In this document: positions 37,502-46,417 of the stretch, one piece after another
How the letters are laid out: each line of letters opens with the position of its first letter
Numbering within the stretch: position 1 is the first letter of the stretch
Assembly: GCF_002909375.1 (NCBI RefSeq)
Contig: NZ_PPXD01000017.1
Coordinates: 50,135-114,134, forward strand
DNA: 64,000 nucleotides
Reading direction: 5' to 3'
DNA from: Cryobacterium zongtaii
GTDB taxonomy: Bacteria > Actinomycetota > Actinomycetes > Actinomycetales > Microbacteriaceae
Program-made: the position numbers and the translations under genes
The notes under the pieces: generated by a model
Told to the model about the DNA's origin: nothing
The model's database searches: none
What the model saw: the letters and a program-made list of their open reading frames with translations, nothing else

Positions 37502-37993
37502 TTAGAACCAGTCGGACTCGCGCACTTCCTTCATCGCCGCACGGCGGTTTTCCTTGTCGAGCCGGTCCAGGTAGAGCAGCCCGTCGAGGTGGTCGGTCTC
37601 GTGCTGCAGAGCCTGCGCCATCAGGCCCTCGCCGGATACCGCGACGGGGTTGCCGTCCAGGTCGATGCCGGTAACCCTGGCGAACGGGTAGCGCTTGGTC
37701 GGGTACCACAGGCCGGGCACCGACAGGCAACCCTCGTCGACCATCGCCGGCTCCCCCGCCAGCTCCACCAGAACCGGGTTGAGGATATAGCCGATGTCCC
37801 CGTCGATGTTGTAGCTGAAGGCACGCAGGTTCACGCCGATCTGGGCCGCGGCAACGCCGGCCCGGCCCGGCAGCTTCACGCTGTCCACCAGGTCTTCGAC
37901 GAGGCTGCGCACCCGGGCGTCGATGGTGCCGATCGGCTCTGAGCGGGTCTTGAGGACGGGATCGCCCAGCAGGCGGATCTGGCGTTCGGGCAC
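37502..37993 (-). CDS. def: Peptide deformylase
   Basis: Deformylase removes the N-terminal formyl group from new proteins. The 163-residue metalloenzyme has all three motifs: GVAAAQIG (motif 1), EGCLSVPG (motif 2, metal-binding Cys) and QHETDHLDG (motif 3, HExxH variant with the catalytic Glu and metal His). The GTG start at 37993 follows GAAGAGAG. It lies 69 nt downstream of the MinD-like gene. Confidence 0.95.
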   Translation of the reverse strand: MPERQIRLLGDPVLKTRSEPIGTIDARVRSLVEDLVDSVKLPGRAGVAAAQIGVNLRAFSYNIDGDIGYILNPVLVELAGEPAMVDEGCLSVPGLWYPTKRYPFARVTGIDLDGNPVAVSGEGLMAQALQHETDHLDGLLYLDRLDKENRRAAMKEVRESDWF

Positions 37994-38062
37994 GGGGAAA
38001 CTCTCTTCGGGATGAACGGATGGATCAGATGAAACGGATGGAACGGATACGGTGCGAGGGAG

Positions 38063-39445
38063 TCAAGCGCGGCGCTCGGCCGGCAACCCTTCGACGACGA
38101 GGGCAGCGAGGGTACGCGCGGCCAGTCGGGTGATCGGCTTGAGGTCCTTGAAGGACACCACACTGCCGGCGGCCAACTGCGGGTCGTACGGGATCCGCAC
38201 GATCTCGCGTACCCGGGACCGGAAGTGCGACTCGATCTCCTCGAGCTTGACCAGGTTGGTGCCCTGGGTCGCGGTATTGAGGGCGACGATGGCGTTGCGA
38301 ACGAGTTCACCGTAACCGTTGGCCTCGAGCCAGGTCAGCGTTTCGGAGGCCAACCGGGCCTCATCGACACTGCCGCCGGACACGATCACGATGGAATCGG
38401 CGCGCTGCAGGGTCGCTCGCATGACCGAGTGCACGATCCCGGTGCCGCAGTCGGTCAGGACGATCGAGTAGAACCGGGCCGCCAGGTCGGCGACGACGTT
38501 GTAGTCGTTCTCGTCGAACGCCTCGGACAGGAGCGGGTCGGTGTCGCTGGCCAGGATGTCCAGACGGGTCTCGTCCCTGGATACCAACGCCGAGAAATCG
38601 GTGAAACCGCCGATGGAGGCGGCCTTGGTCACGACGTCGCGCACCGTCGACCTGGTCTGCTTGGAGACCCGTTCGCTCAGGGTGCCGCGGTCGGGGTTGG
38701 CGTCGACGGCGATGATGCGGTCTTCCCTGGCGTCGGCCATGGCCATCCCGAGCAGTGCGGTGACGGTGGTCTTCCCCACTCCGCCCTTGCGGGTGAGGAT
38801 CGGGACGAACCTCGCGCCGCCCTCGAACTGCTTCTGGATGCGTTCGTCCATGGCCTGGTGCGCGCGCACGGCGGCCGAATCGCCCAGGTTGACCAGGTGG
38901 AAGGTGGCGTTGTAAACGAACCGGTTCCAGCTGCCGTTCGGCGGGCGCCGGGTCTTGCGGTTGATCTCCAGCAGCCGGTCGGAGGTGAGCATCGATGCGG
39001 ATTCCGGGGCGACGGCATCCGTTCGGGTGCGGTCGCGCCGGCTGGCCGTTGCCGCGCTCGTGGGTCCGATGCTGCGGGACAGCGCTGCCGCTGCGGTGCC
39101 GCTCGCGCCCAGCGGAGCTGTGACGCCTCGCGCCGGCTGCGGGGTGACGATCTCGATGGTGTGAGTGCCGGGGTGTGCGCCCGCCATCGGGGTGGCCGGG
39201 TCGTGCGCGGCGCGGGGCGCGACAGCGGACCTGGGCAGGCCGGCGGCGCCGAGCGAGACGAAGCTCTCCGGCAGGGCGGCCGCGAGGTTGTCGAAGGTGT
39301 GCGGCGGGAGTTCGCTGTGGTACTCGTCACCCGGTCGCGCTCTGGCAGCGCCGGACACCGGCGACCCGGCCCCTGCCGGGGCCGGGCTCAGCTGGCCGTC
39401 GCCTTCATCGTGCGGTTGGGCATCGTCTGTCCGTCGATCTGTCAC
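38063..39445 (-). CDS. MinD/ParA-like ATPase with disordered N-terminal region
   Basis: The 460-residue protein has an approximately 140-residue low-complexity N-terminus rich in Ala, Pro, Ser and Arg, an intermediate segment (NRFVYNATFHLVNLGDSAAVR), and a C-terminal deviant Walker ATPase with TRKGGVGKTTVTALLG, IIAVDANPDRGTLSERV (Walker A'), and VLTDCGTGIVHSVM (Walker B). It resembles the MinD-like ATPases found with actinobacterial type VII secretion (EspI-like) and in septum-related loci; which applies is not clear. No EccC or ESX gene is nearby. GTG 39445 has GAGGAG eight nt upstream. Confidence 0.8.
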   Translation of the reverse strand: MTDRRTDDAQPHDEGDGQLSPAPAGAGSPVSGAARARPGDEYHSELPPHTFDNLAAALPESFVSLGAAGLPRSAVAPRAAHDPATPMAGAHPGTHTIEIVTPQPARGVTAPLGASGTAAAALSRSIGPTSAATASRRDRTRTDAVAPESASMLTSDRLLEINRKTRRPPNGSWNRFVYNATFHLVNLGDSAAVRAHQAMDERIQKQFEGGARFVPILTRKGGVGKTTVTALLGMAMADAREDRIIAVDANPDRGTLSERVSKQTRSTVRDVVTKAASIGGFTDFSALVSRDETRLDILASDTDPLLSEAFDENDYNVVADLAARFYSIVLTDCGTGIVHSVMRATLQRADSIVIVSGGSVDEARLASETLTWLEANGYGELVRNAIVALNTATQGTNLVKLEEIESHFRSRVREIVRIPYDPQLAAGSVVSFKDLKPITRLAARTLAALVVEGLPAERRA

Positions 39446-39500
39446 AGCAGACTCCTCGTTTTTTCGCGGGCCACGAATGCGCCCCAAATCAGGCCTCAGC

Positions 39501-42500
39501 CTAGCGTGGCCGCACCACTACGAGCAGGTCACCCGCGTCGACCTGCTGGGTGGCGGGGATCGCGACCCTTTCGACGACGCCGGCGATGGGCGAGGTGATG
39601 GCTGCTTCCATCTTCATGGCCTCGATCGAGGCGACGCTCTGGCCGGCGGTCACGTGGTCGCCATCGGCGACCTGCAGGGTGACCACACCGGAGAACGGTG
39701 CGGCGATCTGGCCGGGCTGGTTGGCGTCGGCCTTCTCGGCCGCCTTGCTGACCACCGCGATGCTGCGGTCACGCACGAAGACCGGACGCAGCTGCCCGTT
39801 GAGAATGGTCATGACGGTGCGCATGCCCTTCTCGTCGGCCTCGCCGATCGCCTCGAGCCCGACGTAGAGCCGCACACCCTTGTCGATCTCGACCGAGTGT
39901 TCGGTGCCCTGTCGCAGACCGTAAAGGTAGTCGACGGTGTCGACCACGGACAGGTCGCCGAAGAGTTCGCGGATCTGTTGGAAGGTCCGGGTGGGAGCCG
40001 GGAAGAGCAGCTGGTTGAGCATGGCGCGTCGAGTGGGGCTGTCGGCGTCGAGGGCGGTACGTTCCTCGTCGGTCAGCTCGGTCGTGCTCACCCGGATGCT
40101 TCGGCCCTCGAGCACCTTGCTGCGGAAGGGCTCCGGCCAGCCGCCCGGCAGGTCGCCGAGTTCGCCGGCCATGAAGCCCACCACGGAGTCCGGCACGTCG
40201 TACTTGGAAGGATTGGCTTCGAAATCGGCCGGGTCGGCGTTCACGGCCGCGAGGTACAGGGCCAGGTCACCGACGACCTTGGAGGACGGAGTCACCTTGG
40301 GCACGCGGCCCAGGATCTCGTTCGCTGCCGCGTACATGTCTTCGATGAGCTCGAAGTCATCGGCGAGGCCGAGCGCGATGGCCTGGGTGCGCAGGTTGGA
40401 CAGCTGCCCGCCCGGGATCTCGTGCTTGTACACCCGGCCGGTGGGGGCGCGGAGGCCCGATTCGAAGGGGTGGTAGACCCGGCGCACGTCTTCCCAGTAC
40501 GGCTCGAGGTCGCAGACGTTCTGCAGGGAGATGCCGGTGTCCCGTTCGGTGTGAGCGAGCGCGGCCACGAGGGAGGACGCCGACGGCTGGCTGGTGGTGC
40601 CGCCCATCGGGGCGCTGGCCACGTCCACGGCGTCGGCTCCGGCCTGGGAGGCCGCCAGCAGGGTCGCCAGCTGGCCGCCGGGGGTGTCGTGCGTGTGCAC
40701 GTGCACCGGTAGGTCGAAGCGTTCGCGGAACGCGGTGACGAGCTTCGCGGCGGCGGCGGGCCGCAGCAGCCCGGCCATGTCCTTGATGGCCAGGATGTGC
40801 GCGCCGGACGCCACGATCTGGTCGGCGAGGCGCAGGTAGTAGTCGAGCGTGTAGAGGTCCTCGGCAGGGTCGAGCAGGTCGCCGGTGTAGCAGAGCGCCA
40901 CCTCGGCAACGCTGTCGCCGGTGTTCAGCACGGCGTCGATGGCCGGGCGCATCTGGTTGACGTCGTTGAGAGCGTCGAAGATGCGGAAGATGTCAACACC
41001 TGAATCGCTGGCCTCGCGGACGAACGCATCCGTCACCTCGGTGGGGTACGGGGTGTAGCCCACGGTGTTGCGGCCGCGCAGCAGCATCTGGATGTTGATG
41101 TTCGGCAGGGCCTCGCGCAGGGCGCCGAGACGCTCCCACGGGTCTTCGCCGAGGAAGCGGAGGGCCACGTCGTAGGTGGCACCGCCCCAGGCCTCGACCG
41201 AGAGCAGTTCGGGGGTGAGCCTCGCCACGTAGGGAGCCACGGCGACGAGGTCCTTGGTGCGCACCCGGGTGGCCAGCAGCGACTGGTGGGCGTCACGGAA
41301 GGTCGTGTCGGTGACGGCCAGCGCCGTTTGGGCGCGCAAGGCGCTGGCGAAGCCGACCGGGCCGAGCAGCTGCAGCTTCTGCCGCGAACCCTCCGGCGCC
41401 GGAATGGACAGGTCGAGCTTGGGCAGCTTCTCTGCGGGGTTCAGCAGGGTCAGGGGCACACCGTTGGGCTGGTTCACGGTGACGTCGGCGAGCCAGTTGA
41501 GGATCTTCGTGCCGCGGTCCTTGGAAGCCCGGCCACGCAGCAGCTGCGGACGCTCGTCGATGAAGGAGGTGCTCAGGTCGCCGTTGGCGAAGTCGGGGTC
41601 TTCCAGCACGGCCTGCAGGAAGGCGATGTTGGTGGAGACGCCGCGGATGCGGAACTCGGCCAGCGCGCGCTTGGAGCGGGTGACGGCGGACGCGTAGTCG
41701 CGGCCGCGGCAGGTGAGCTTGGCGAGCATCGAGTCGAAGTGCGGGCTGATCTGCGCGCCGGGGTTGATGGTTCCGCCGTCCAGGCGGATGCCGGCGCCTC
41801 CGGGCGAGCGGTAAGTGGTGATCTTGCCGGTGTCCGGGCGGAATCCCGCGGTGGGGTCCTCTGTGGTGATGCGGCACTGCAGGGCGAAGCCACGCAGTTT
41901 GATCGTGTCCTGGCCCAGGCCGAGGTCGGCCAGGGTCTCCCCCGCGGCGATGCGGATCTGGGACTGCACGAGGTCGACGTCGGTGACTTCCTCGGTCACG
42001 GTGTGCTCCACCTGGATGCGCGGGTTCATCTCGATGAACACGTGCTGGCCGGCGCGTTCGCCGACGGTGTCGAGCAGGAATTCGACGGTGCCGGCGTTGA
42101 CGTAACCGATCGACCTGGCGAAGGCCACGGCGTCGGCGTGCAGTCGCTGACGGATTTCCTCCGGCAGGTTGGGGGCCGGTGCGATCTCGATGACCTTCTG
42201 GTGGCGGCGCTGCACCGAGCAGTCGCGCTCGAACAGGTGCACGGTCTCGCCCGTGGCGTCCGCAAGGATCTGCACCTCGATGTGGCGGGGCCGCAGCACG
42301 GCCTGCTCGAGGAACATGGTGGGGTCACCGAAGGCGCTGTTGGCCTCGCGCATGGCCTCTTCGAGGGAACCGCGCAGGTCGGCCATGGAGGCGACGCGGC
42401 GCATGCCGCGTCCACCGCCGCCGGCGACGGCCTTGGCGAAGATGGGGAAGCCGATCTCCTCTGCGGCCGCGATGAGCTCCTCGACGTCTCGCGACGGCGC

Positions 42501-42905
42501 GCTGGACTTGAGGACGGGCACACCGGCAGCGATGGCGTGTTCCTTGGCGGTGACCTTGTTGCCGGCCATCTCGAGCACGTGCGAGCCCGGCCCGATGAAG
42601 GTGATGCCGGCGGCCTTGGCCGCTTCGGCGAGCTCGGGGTTCTCGGAGAGGAATCCGTAGCCGGGGTAGATGGCGTCTGCGCCGCTCTCCTTGGCCACCC
42701 GGATGATCTCGGACACATCGAGGTAGGCGCGGACGGGGTGTCCGGGTTCGCCGATCTCGTAAGCCTCGTCGGCCTTCAGCCTGTGCAGTGAATTGCGGTC
42801 TTCGAACGGGAAGACGGCGACGGTTTTCGCGCCCAGTTCATAGGCGGCGCGGAACGCGCGGATTGCTATCTCTCCACGGTTGGCGACGAGGATTTTGGTG
42901 AACAT
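39501..42905 (-). CDS. pyc: Pyruvate carboxylase
   Basis: The 1134-residue enzyme carboxylates pyruvate to oxaloacetate to refill the TCA cycle. Domains in order: biotin carboxylase (ILVANRGEIAIRAFRAA, GGGGRGMRRV ATP-grasp loop, ERDCSVQRRHQKVIE), carboxyltransferase/HMGL-like (about 540-810, DTTFRDAHQSLLATRVR, with HVHTHDTPGG), the PYC/OADA conserved domain, and a C-terminal biotinyl domain with EAMKMEAAI, whose lysine carries biotin. The ATG at 42905 follows AAAGG. It is divergent from the orphan ParA gene, 77 bp apart. Confidence 0.97.
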   Translation of the reverse strand: MFTKILVANRGEIAIRAFRAAYELGAKTVAVFPFEDRNSLHRLKADEAYEIGEPGHPVRAYLDVSEIIRVAKESGADAIYPGYGFLSENPELAEAAKAAGITFIGPGSHVLEMAGNKVTAKEHAIAAGVPVLKSSAPSRDVEELIAAAEEIGFPIFAKAVAGGGGRGMRRVASMADLRGSLEEAMREANSAFGDPTMFLEQAVLRPRHIEVQILADATGETVHLFERDCSVQRRHQKVIEIAPAPNLPEEIRQRLHADAVAFARSIGYVNAGTVEFLLDTVGERAGQHVFIEMNPRIQVEHTVTEEVTDVDLVQSQIRIAAGETLADLGLGQDTIKLRGFALQCRITTEDPTAGFRPDTGKITTYRSPGGAGIRLDGGTINPGAQISPHFDSMLAKLTCRGRDYASAVTRSKRALAEFRIRGVSTNIAFLQAVLEDPDFANGDLSTSFIDERPQLLRGRASKDRGTKILNWLADVTVNQPNGVPLTLLNPAEKLPKLDLSIPAPEGSRQKLQLLGPVGFASALRAQTALAVTDTTFRDAHQSLLATRVRTKDLVAVAPYVARLTPELLSVEAWGGATYDVALRFLGEDPWERLGALREALPNINIQMLLRGRNTVGYTPYPTEVTDAFVREASDSGVDIFRIFDALNDVNQMRPAIDAVLNTGDSVAEVALCYTGDLLDPAEDLYTLDYYLRLADQIVASGAHILAIKDMAGLLRPAAAAKLVTAFRERFDLPVHVHTHDTPGGQLATLLAASQAGADAVDVASAPMGGTTSQPSASSLVAALAHTERDTGISLQNVCDLEPYWEDVRRVYHPFESGLRAPTGRVYKHEIPGGQLSNLRTQAIALGLADDFELIEDMYAAANEILGRVPKVTPSSKVVGDLALYLAAVNADPADFEANPSKYDVPDSVVGFMAGELGDLPGGWPEPFRSKVLEGRSIRVSTTELTDEERTALDADSPTRRAMLNQLLFPAPTRTFQQIRELFGDLSVVDTVDYLYGLRQGTEHSVEIDKGVRLYVGLEAIGEADEKGMRTVMTILNGQLRPVFVRDRSIAVVSKAAEKADANQPGQIAAPFSGVVTLQVADGDHVTAGQSVASIEAMKMEAAITSPIAGVVERVAIPATQQVDAGDLLVVVRPR

Positions 42906-42982
42906 AGAGACCTTTCGATCCGGGAGCGGCACACAGCTGACGGTTAGGTTCTCTAAGACTAGTGAAGGTAACGTATCTACTT

Positions 42983-43795
42983 GTGCACGTACTTAGCGTT
43001 AGCTCCCTCAAGGGAGGGGTAGGCAAGACCACGGTAACCCTTGGTCTGGCTTCTGCCGCCTTCGCCCGCGGTGTTCGGACCCTCGTGGTCGACCTCGATC
43101 CGCAATCAGATGTCTCTACCGGGCTCGACATCCAGCTCGCCGGCCACCTCAATGTCGCCGACGTGCTGGCTTCGCCGAAGGAAAAAGTCGTTCGGGCCGC
43201 CATCGCGCCCAGCGGCTGGACCCGCGGTCGCCCCGGCACGATCGACGTCATGATCGGCAGCCCCTCCGCCATTAATTTCGACGGCCCGCACCCCAGCATC
43301 CGGGACATCTGGAAGCTCGAGGAGGCCCTCTCCACGGTGGAGAAGGACTACGACCTCGTGCTGATCGACTGTGCCCCCTCGCTGAACGCGCTCACCCGCA
43401 CCGCGTGGGCCGCCAGCGACCGGGTTGCCGTGGTCACCGAGCCCGGCCTGTTCTCGGTGGCCGCCGCCGACCGTGCCCTGCGCGCGATCGAGGAAATCCG
43501 TCGTGGCCTCAGCCCCCGACTGCAGCCGTTGGGCATCATCGTCAACCGCGCCCGCACCGCGTCACTGGAGCACCAGTTCCGGATCAAGGAACTGCGCGAC
43601 ATGTTCGGACCGCTGGTGCTCAGCCCGCAGCTTCCGGAGCGCACCAGCCTGCAGCAGGCCCAGGGCGCCGCGAAGCCCCTGCACACCTGGCCGGGCGACA
43701 GCGCCCAGGAGATGGCGCACTACTTCGACCAGCTGCTGGACCGGGTCCTGCGCACCGCACGCATCGGCGAGTACGCGGAAGTCCCCGCGCGCTAA
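42983..43795 (+). CDS. Orphan ParA-family ATPase
   Basis: The 270-residue protein has an N-terminal deviant Walker A motif, SSLKGGVGKTTVTLG (about residues 6-20), Walker A' LVVDLDPQSDVSTGL, and Walker B YDLVLIDCAPSLN. No parB follows, so it is not the chromosomal parAB pair. It may position another cargo (PldP-type or septum-linked). The GTG at 42983 gives the usual ParA start; a GTG at 42962 would add seven residues. It ends against the MerR gene with a perfect terminator between. Confidence 0.88.
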   Translation: MHVLSVSSLKGGVGKTTVTLGLASAAFARGVRTLVVDLDPQSDVSTGLDIQLAGHLNVADVLASPKEKVVRAAIAPSGWTRGRPGTIDVMIGSPSAINFDGPHPSIRDIWKLEEALSTVEKDYDLVLIDCAPSLNALTRTAWAASDRVAVVTEPGLFSVAAADRALRAIEEIRRGLSPRLQPLGIIVNRARTASLEHQFRIKELRDMFGPLVLSPQLPERTSLQQAQGAAKPLHTWPGDSAQEMAHYFDQLLDRVLRTARIGEYAEVPAR

Positions 43796-43806
43796 GAGCT
43801 CTCGAG

Positions 43807-43855
43807 CTGTGAGAAAAGCCCCGAAACGCGAGCGTTTTCGGGGCTTTTCTCACAG
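43807..43855. terminator. Long perfect bidirectional terminator palindrome
   Basis: CTGTGAGAAAAGCCCCGAAA (43807-43826) pairs perfectly over 20 bp with the arm at 43836-43855. The AAAA and TTTT runs make it a terminator in both directions, between the convergent ParA and MerR genes. Sixteen bases of its right arm recur at 1386-1401. Confidence 0.85.
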
Positions 43856-43864
43856 TTCGTGCGG

Positions 43865-44416
43865 CTAGGAGACCTTGCGGGAGACGCGACGGGCGGCGAG
43901 CTCGTCGGACGGGTCGGCCGTCTGGGTGTCGAGTTCGACGAGGGTGGTTTCCACCTCGCGCAGGACCTTGCCGACGGCGATGCCGAAGACACCCTGGCCG
44001 CGGCTGACGAGGTCGATGACCTCGTCGTTGGAGGTGCAGAGGTAGACGCTGGCGCCGTCGCTCATGAGGGTGGTCTGGGCCAGGTCGTTGACGCCAGATT
44101 CGCGCAGCTGGTTGACCGCGGTGCGGATCTGCTGCAGGGAGATGCCGGTGTCGAGCAGACGTTTGACGAGCTTGAGTACCAGGATGTCGCGGAAGCCGTA
44201 GAGCCGCTGCGAGCCGGAGCCGGCCGCGCCGCGAACCGTGGGCTCCACGAGTTCGGTGCGGGCCCAGTAGTCGAGCTGGCGGTAGCTGATACCCGCGGCG
44301 CGCGCCGCGACGGCACCCCGGTAGCCGGAGTTCTCGTCGAGCTCGGGCATCCCGTCGGTGAAGAGCAGCCCCTGACCGTACCGAGACGAATCATCTCGGG
44401 GATTGAGTTCACTCAT
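43865..44416 (-). CDS. MerR-family transcriptional regulator (Rv1830-like)
   Basis: The 183-residue protein has a MerR winged HTH (GISYRQLDYWARTELVEPTVR, RLYGFRDILVLKLVKRLLD), then a short region with few conserved residues and no metal-binding cysteines apart from YLCTSN. Its position near garA and FtsR matches the mycobacterial garA-Rv1828-Rv1829-Rv1830 order. The ATG at 44416 follows GAGAGGCG. Its targets are unknown. Confidence 0.85.
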   Translation of the reverse strand: MSELNPRDDSSRYGQGLLFTDGMPELDENSGYRGAVAARAAGISYRQLDYWARTELVEPTVRGAAGSGSQRLYGFRDILVLKLVKRLLDTGISLQQIRTAVNQLRESGVNDLAQTTLMSDGASVYLCTSNDEVIDLVSRGQGVFGIAVGKVLREVETTLVELDTQTADPSDELAARRVSRKVS

Positions 44417-44565
44417 ACAGAACGCCTCTCGGGGGTGGATGCGAACCTTCAGGCCGCACTTCAACGTTAGCGAGACCGACGGCCCCTACCGATGACATCC
44501 GCCCGAACGTGTCGGCGTGTCGAGAGAACGCTGGTTCTCGGTGCGTTGAACTTTCAGTCTACGAC

Positions 44566-45264
44566 TTATTTGGTCAGGCGGCCCAGGGCGGAGCGGATCA
44601 GGCTGCCACGGATCACTTCGAGCTGCCCGGCGATCTCCACGGCCATTTCGGCCGCCTTGGCGCGGCTGGAGGCGTCTTTGCGGCGGGCCAGCGGAACCAG
44701 GGCGCTCTCGATCAGGCCGAGCTCGCGTTCGGCCGCACCGCGGAAGCCGCGGAGGTGCCTGGGTTCGATCCCGCTCTGCTGCAGGTCGACCAGGGCGCGG
44801 AGCACCTTGAGGGCGTCGTCGCCGTAGTGTTCGGCCGGCACGATGATCGACGCGGTGACGGCGTCGTGCAGAAGAGTGGAGGAGGCTCCGGACTCGCGCA
44901 GGAGGTCCTCGCGGGTGAAGCGTCGCGCGATCACGAGCATGCTCGGACCGGGTGCCCCGCCGCCGGGAAGAACCGGTGACAGGCCCGCGTCGAGGTCGTC
45001 GAGGTAGGCGCGGATCACCTTCAGCGGCAGGTAGTGGTCGCGCTGCATCGACAGGATCAGGCGCAGCCTGTCAACGTCGCCGCCGTTGAACTTGCGGTAG
45101 CCGGACTCCGTGCGTGCCGGGGAGACAAGCCCCTGTTCCTCAAGGAACCGCAGTTTGGACGGGGTCAGGTCCGGGAATTCCGGTGTCAACCGGGCCAGGA
45201 CCTGGCCGATACTCAAGAGTGACGTCGCGCCCGGCAGTCTGGCCTGGGCGGAGGACGCCGACAC
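44566..45264 (-). CDS. ftsR: FtsR, MerR-type activator of ftsZ
   Basis: The 232-residue regulator has a MerR HTH (SIGQVLARLTPEFPDLTPSKL, ARTESGYRKFNGGDVDRLRLI) and a long helical C-terminal effector/dimer domain. Its position right after garA matches Rv1828 of M. tuberculosis and FtsR of Corynebacterium glutamicum, where FtsR activates ftsZ. GTG 45264 overlaps the garA stop by one base (TAGTG). The same window carries ftsZ at 10.2-11.3 kb. Confidence 0.87.
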   Translation of the reverse strand: MSASSAQARLPGATSLLSIGQVLARLTPEFPDLTPSKLRFLEEQGLVSPARTESGYRKFNGGDVDRLRLILSMQRDHYLPLKVIRAYLDDLDAGLSPVLPGGGAPGPSMLVIARRFTREDLLRESGASSTLLHDAVTASIIVPAEHYGDDALKVLRALVDLQQSGIEPRHLRGFRGAAERELGLIESALVPLARRKDASSRAKAAEMAVEIAGQLEVIRGSLIRSALGRLTK

Positions 45265-45755
45265 TAGTCGCTCGCCAGGTGAACGAGGTCGAGCCGCGAG
45301 GCGTAGAACGTGAGGCGGAATTTGCCGACCTGAACTTCGGATCCGTCGGTGAGGACGGCCAGGTCGATGCGTTCGCCGTCAAAATAGGTGCCGTTGAGCG
45401 ATCCCAGGTCTTTCACCTGGAAGATGCGGCCGTTGCGCAGGAATTCGGCATGGCGACGCGACACCGTGACGTCATCGAGGAAGATGTCGGCATTCGGGTG
45501 TCGTCCCACCGTGGTGACATCGGCATCCAGGAGGAAACGCGCACCCGAATTGGGACCGCGGCGCACCACCAGGAGGGCTGACCCTGAGGGCAGCGCCGCA
45601 ATGGCCTCCTGCTCCTCGACGGTGACGTTGGCGTCGAGCGCGGCCAAGGACGCCGCGAACTCCTGGCTGAACGTCATCGTCGTGTCGACGTTGCCCGTGG
45701 CATTCTCAGGCGCCACCTTACGCACGGGTTCTTTCTTGTCGTCGGGATCGACCAC
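45264..45755 (-). CDS. garA: GarA/OdhI FHA regulator
   Basis: GarA binds and inhibits 2-oxoglutarate dehydrogenase and related enzymes until a Ser/Thr kinase phosphorylates it. The 163-residue protein has an N-terminal double-threonine site (V-D-T-T, Thr25/Thr26) in the position of the GarA ETT motif, then an FHA domain with VGRHPNADIFLDDVTVSRRHAEF and DLGSLNGTYFDG. The GTG at 45755 has AGGAGGTG eight nt upstream. It is co-transcribed with ftsR. The kinase at 30 kb is a candidate writer, though PknB/PknG-type kinases elsewhere are equally likely. Confidence 0.92.
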   Translation of the reverse strand: MVDPDDKKEPVRKVAPENATGNVDTTMTFSQEFAASLAALDANVTVEEQEAIAALPSGSALLVVRRGPNSGARFLLDADVTTVGRHPNADIFLDDVTVSRRHAEFLRNGRIFQVKDLGSLNGTYFDGERIDLAVLTDGSEVQVGKFRLTFYASRLDLVHLASD

Positions 45756-45799
45756 GGTGCACCTCCTACTGGGTAAATCGTATCGGATGGAACGGACCT

Positions 45800-46384
45800 T
45801 CAAGCGCGCGGAAGCCGAATCACCCGAACCGTTTCAATCGCGTAGATGGCCCCGGCCCACCAGTAGAGGTAGGCGCCCCAGAGACCGAACGCCCAGCCGA
45901 CGGGCTGCGACCACCAGGACAGCTCGGGGAACGCCTGGCCGAGCATGATCATCGGGAGGGCATAAAAGAGGCAGAACGTGGCCACCTTGCCCAGCTGATG
46001 CACAGGAAGCGGGCCGAAACCATGGTTGGCCAGCACAACTCCCAAGCCGAGCAGGAACACATCGCGACCGACGACGACGGCAACGATCCACCACGGCACC
46101 AGATCGCGAAAGGCGAGCCCGACGAGTGCGGCAAAGATGTAGAGCCGGTCCGCGGCCGGGTCGAGCAGTTGGCCGAGCCGGGTGATCTGGTTGAACCTTC
46201 GCGCGATCACGCCATCGAGGTAGTCGGTGAGGCTGGCCACCGCGAGGACCAGGAGCGCCCAGGCGTCCTCACCGCGCACCAGCAGGGTGAGGAAGACCGG
46301 GACGAGCGCCAGTCGCAGGAAACTGAGCACATTCGGGACCGTCAGCACCCTGGAGCTGAGGTGAGGTGGAACGGGTCCGGTCAC
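45800..46384 (-). CDS. pgsA: CDP-alcohol phosphatidyltransferase
   Basis: The 194-residue integral membrane enzyme has the full family signature D-G-X2-A-R-X8-G-X3-D-X3-D in DYLDGVIARRFNQITRLG and LLDPAADR, which holds the two metal ions. Such proteins transfer phosphatidyl groups from CDP-diacylglycerol to an alcohol; the acceptor (glycerol phosphate, inositol phosphate or phosphatidylglycerol) is not determined by the motif. In mycobacteria pgsA2 also lies near garA. GTG start at 46384; it is 44 nt upstream of garA. Confidence 0.9.
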   Translation of the reverse strand: MTGPVPPHLSSRVLTVPNVLSFLRLALVPVFLTLLVRGEDAWALLVLAVASLTDYLDGVIARRFNQITRLGQLLDPAADRLYIFAALVGLAFRDLVPWWIVAVVVGRDVFLLGLGVVLANHGFGPLPVHQLGKVATFCLFYALPMIMLGQAFPELSWWSQPVGWAFGLWGAYLYWWAGAIYAIETVRVIRLPRA

Positions 46385-46417
46385 GACACGAGTCTATCGA
46401 GCGGCCACCGTAGAGGC

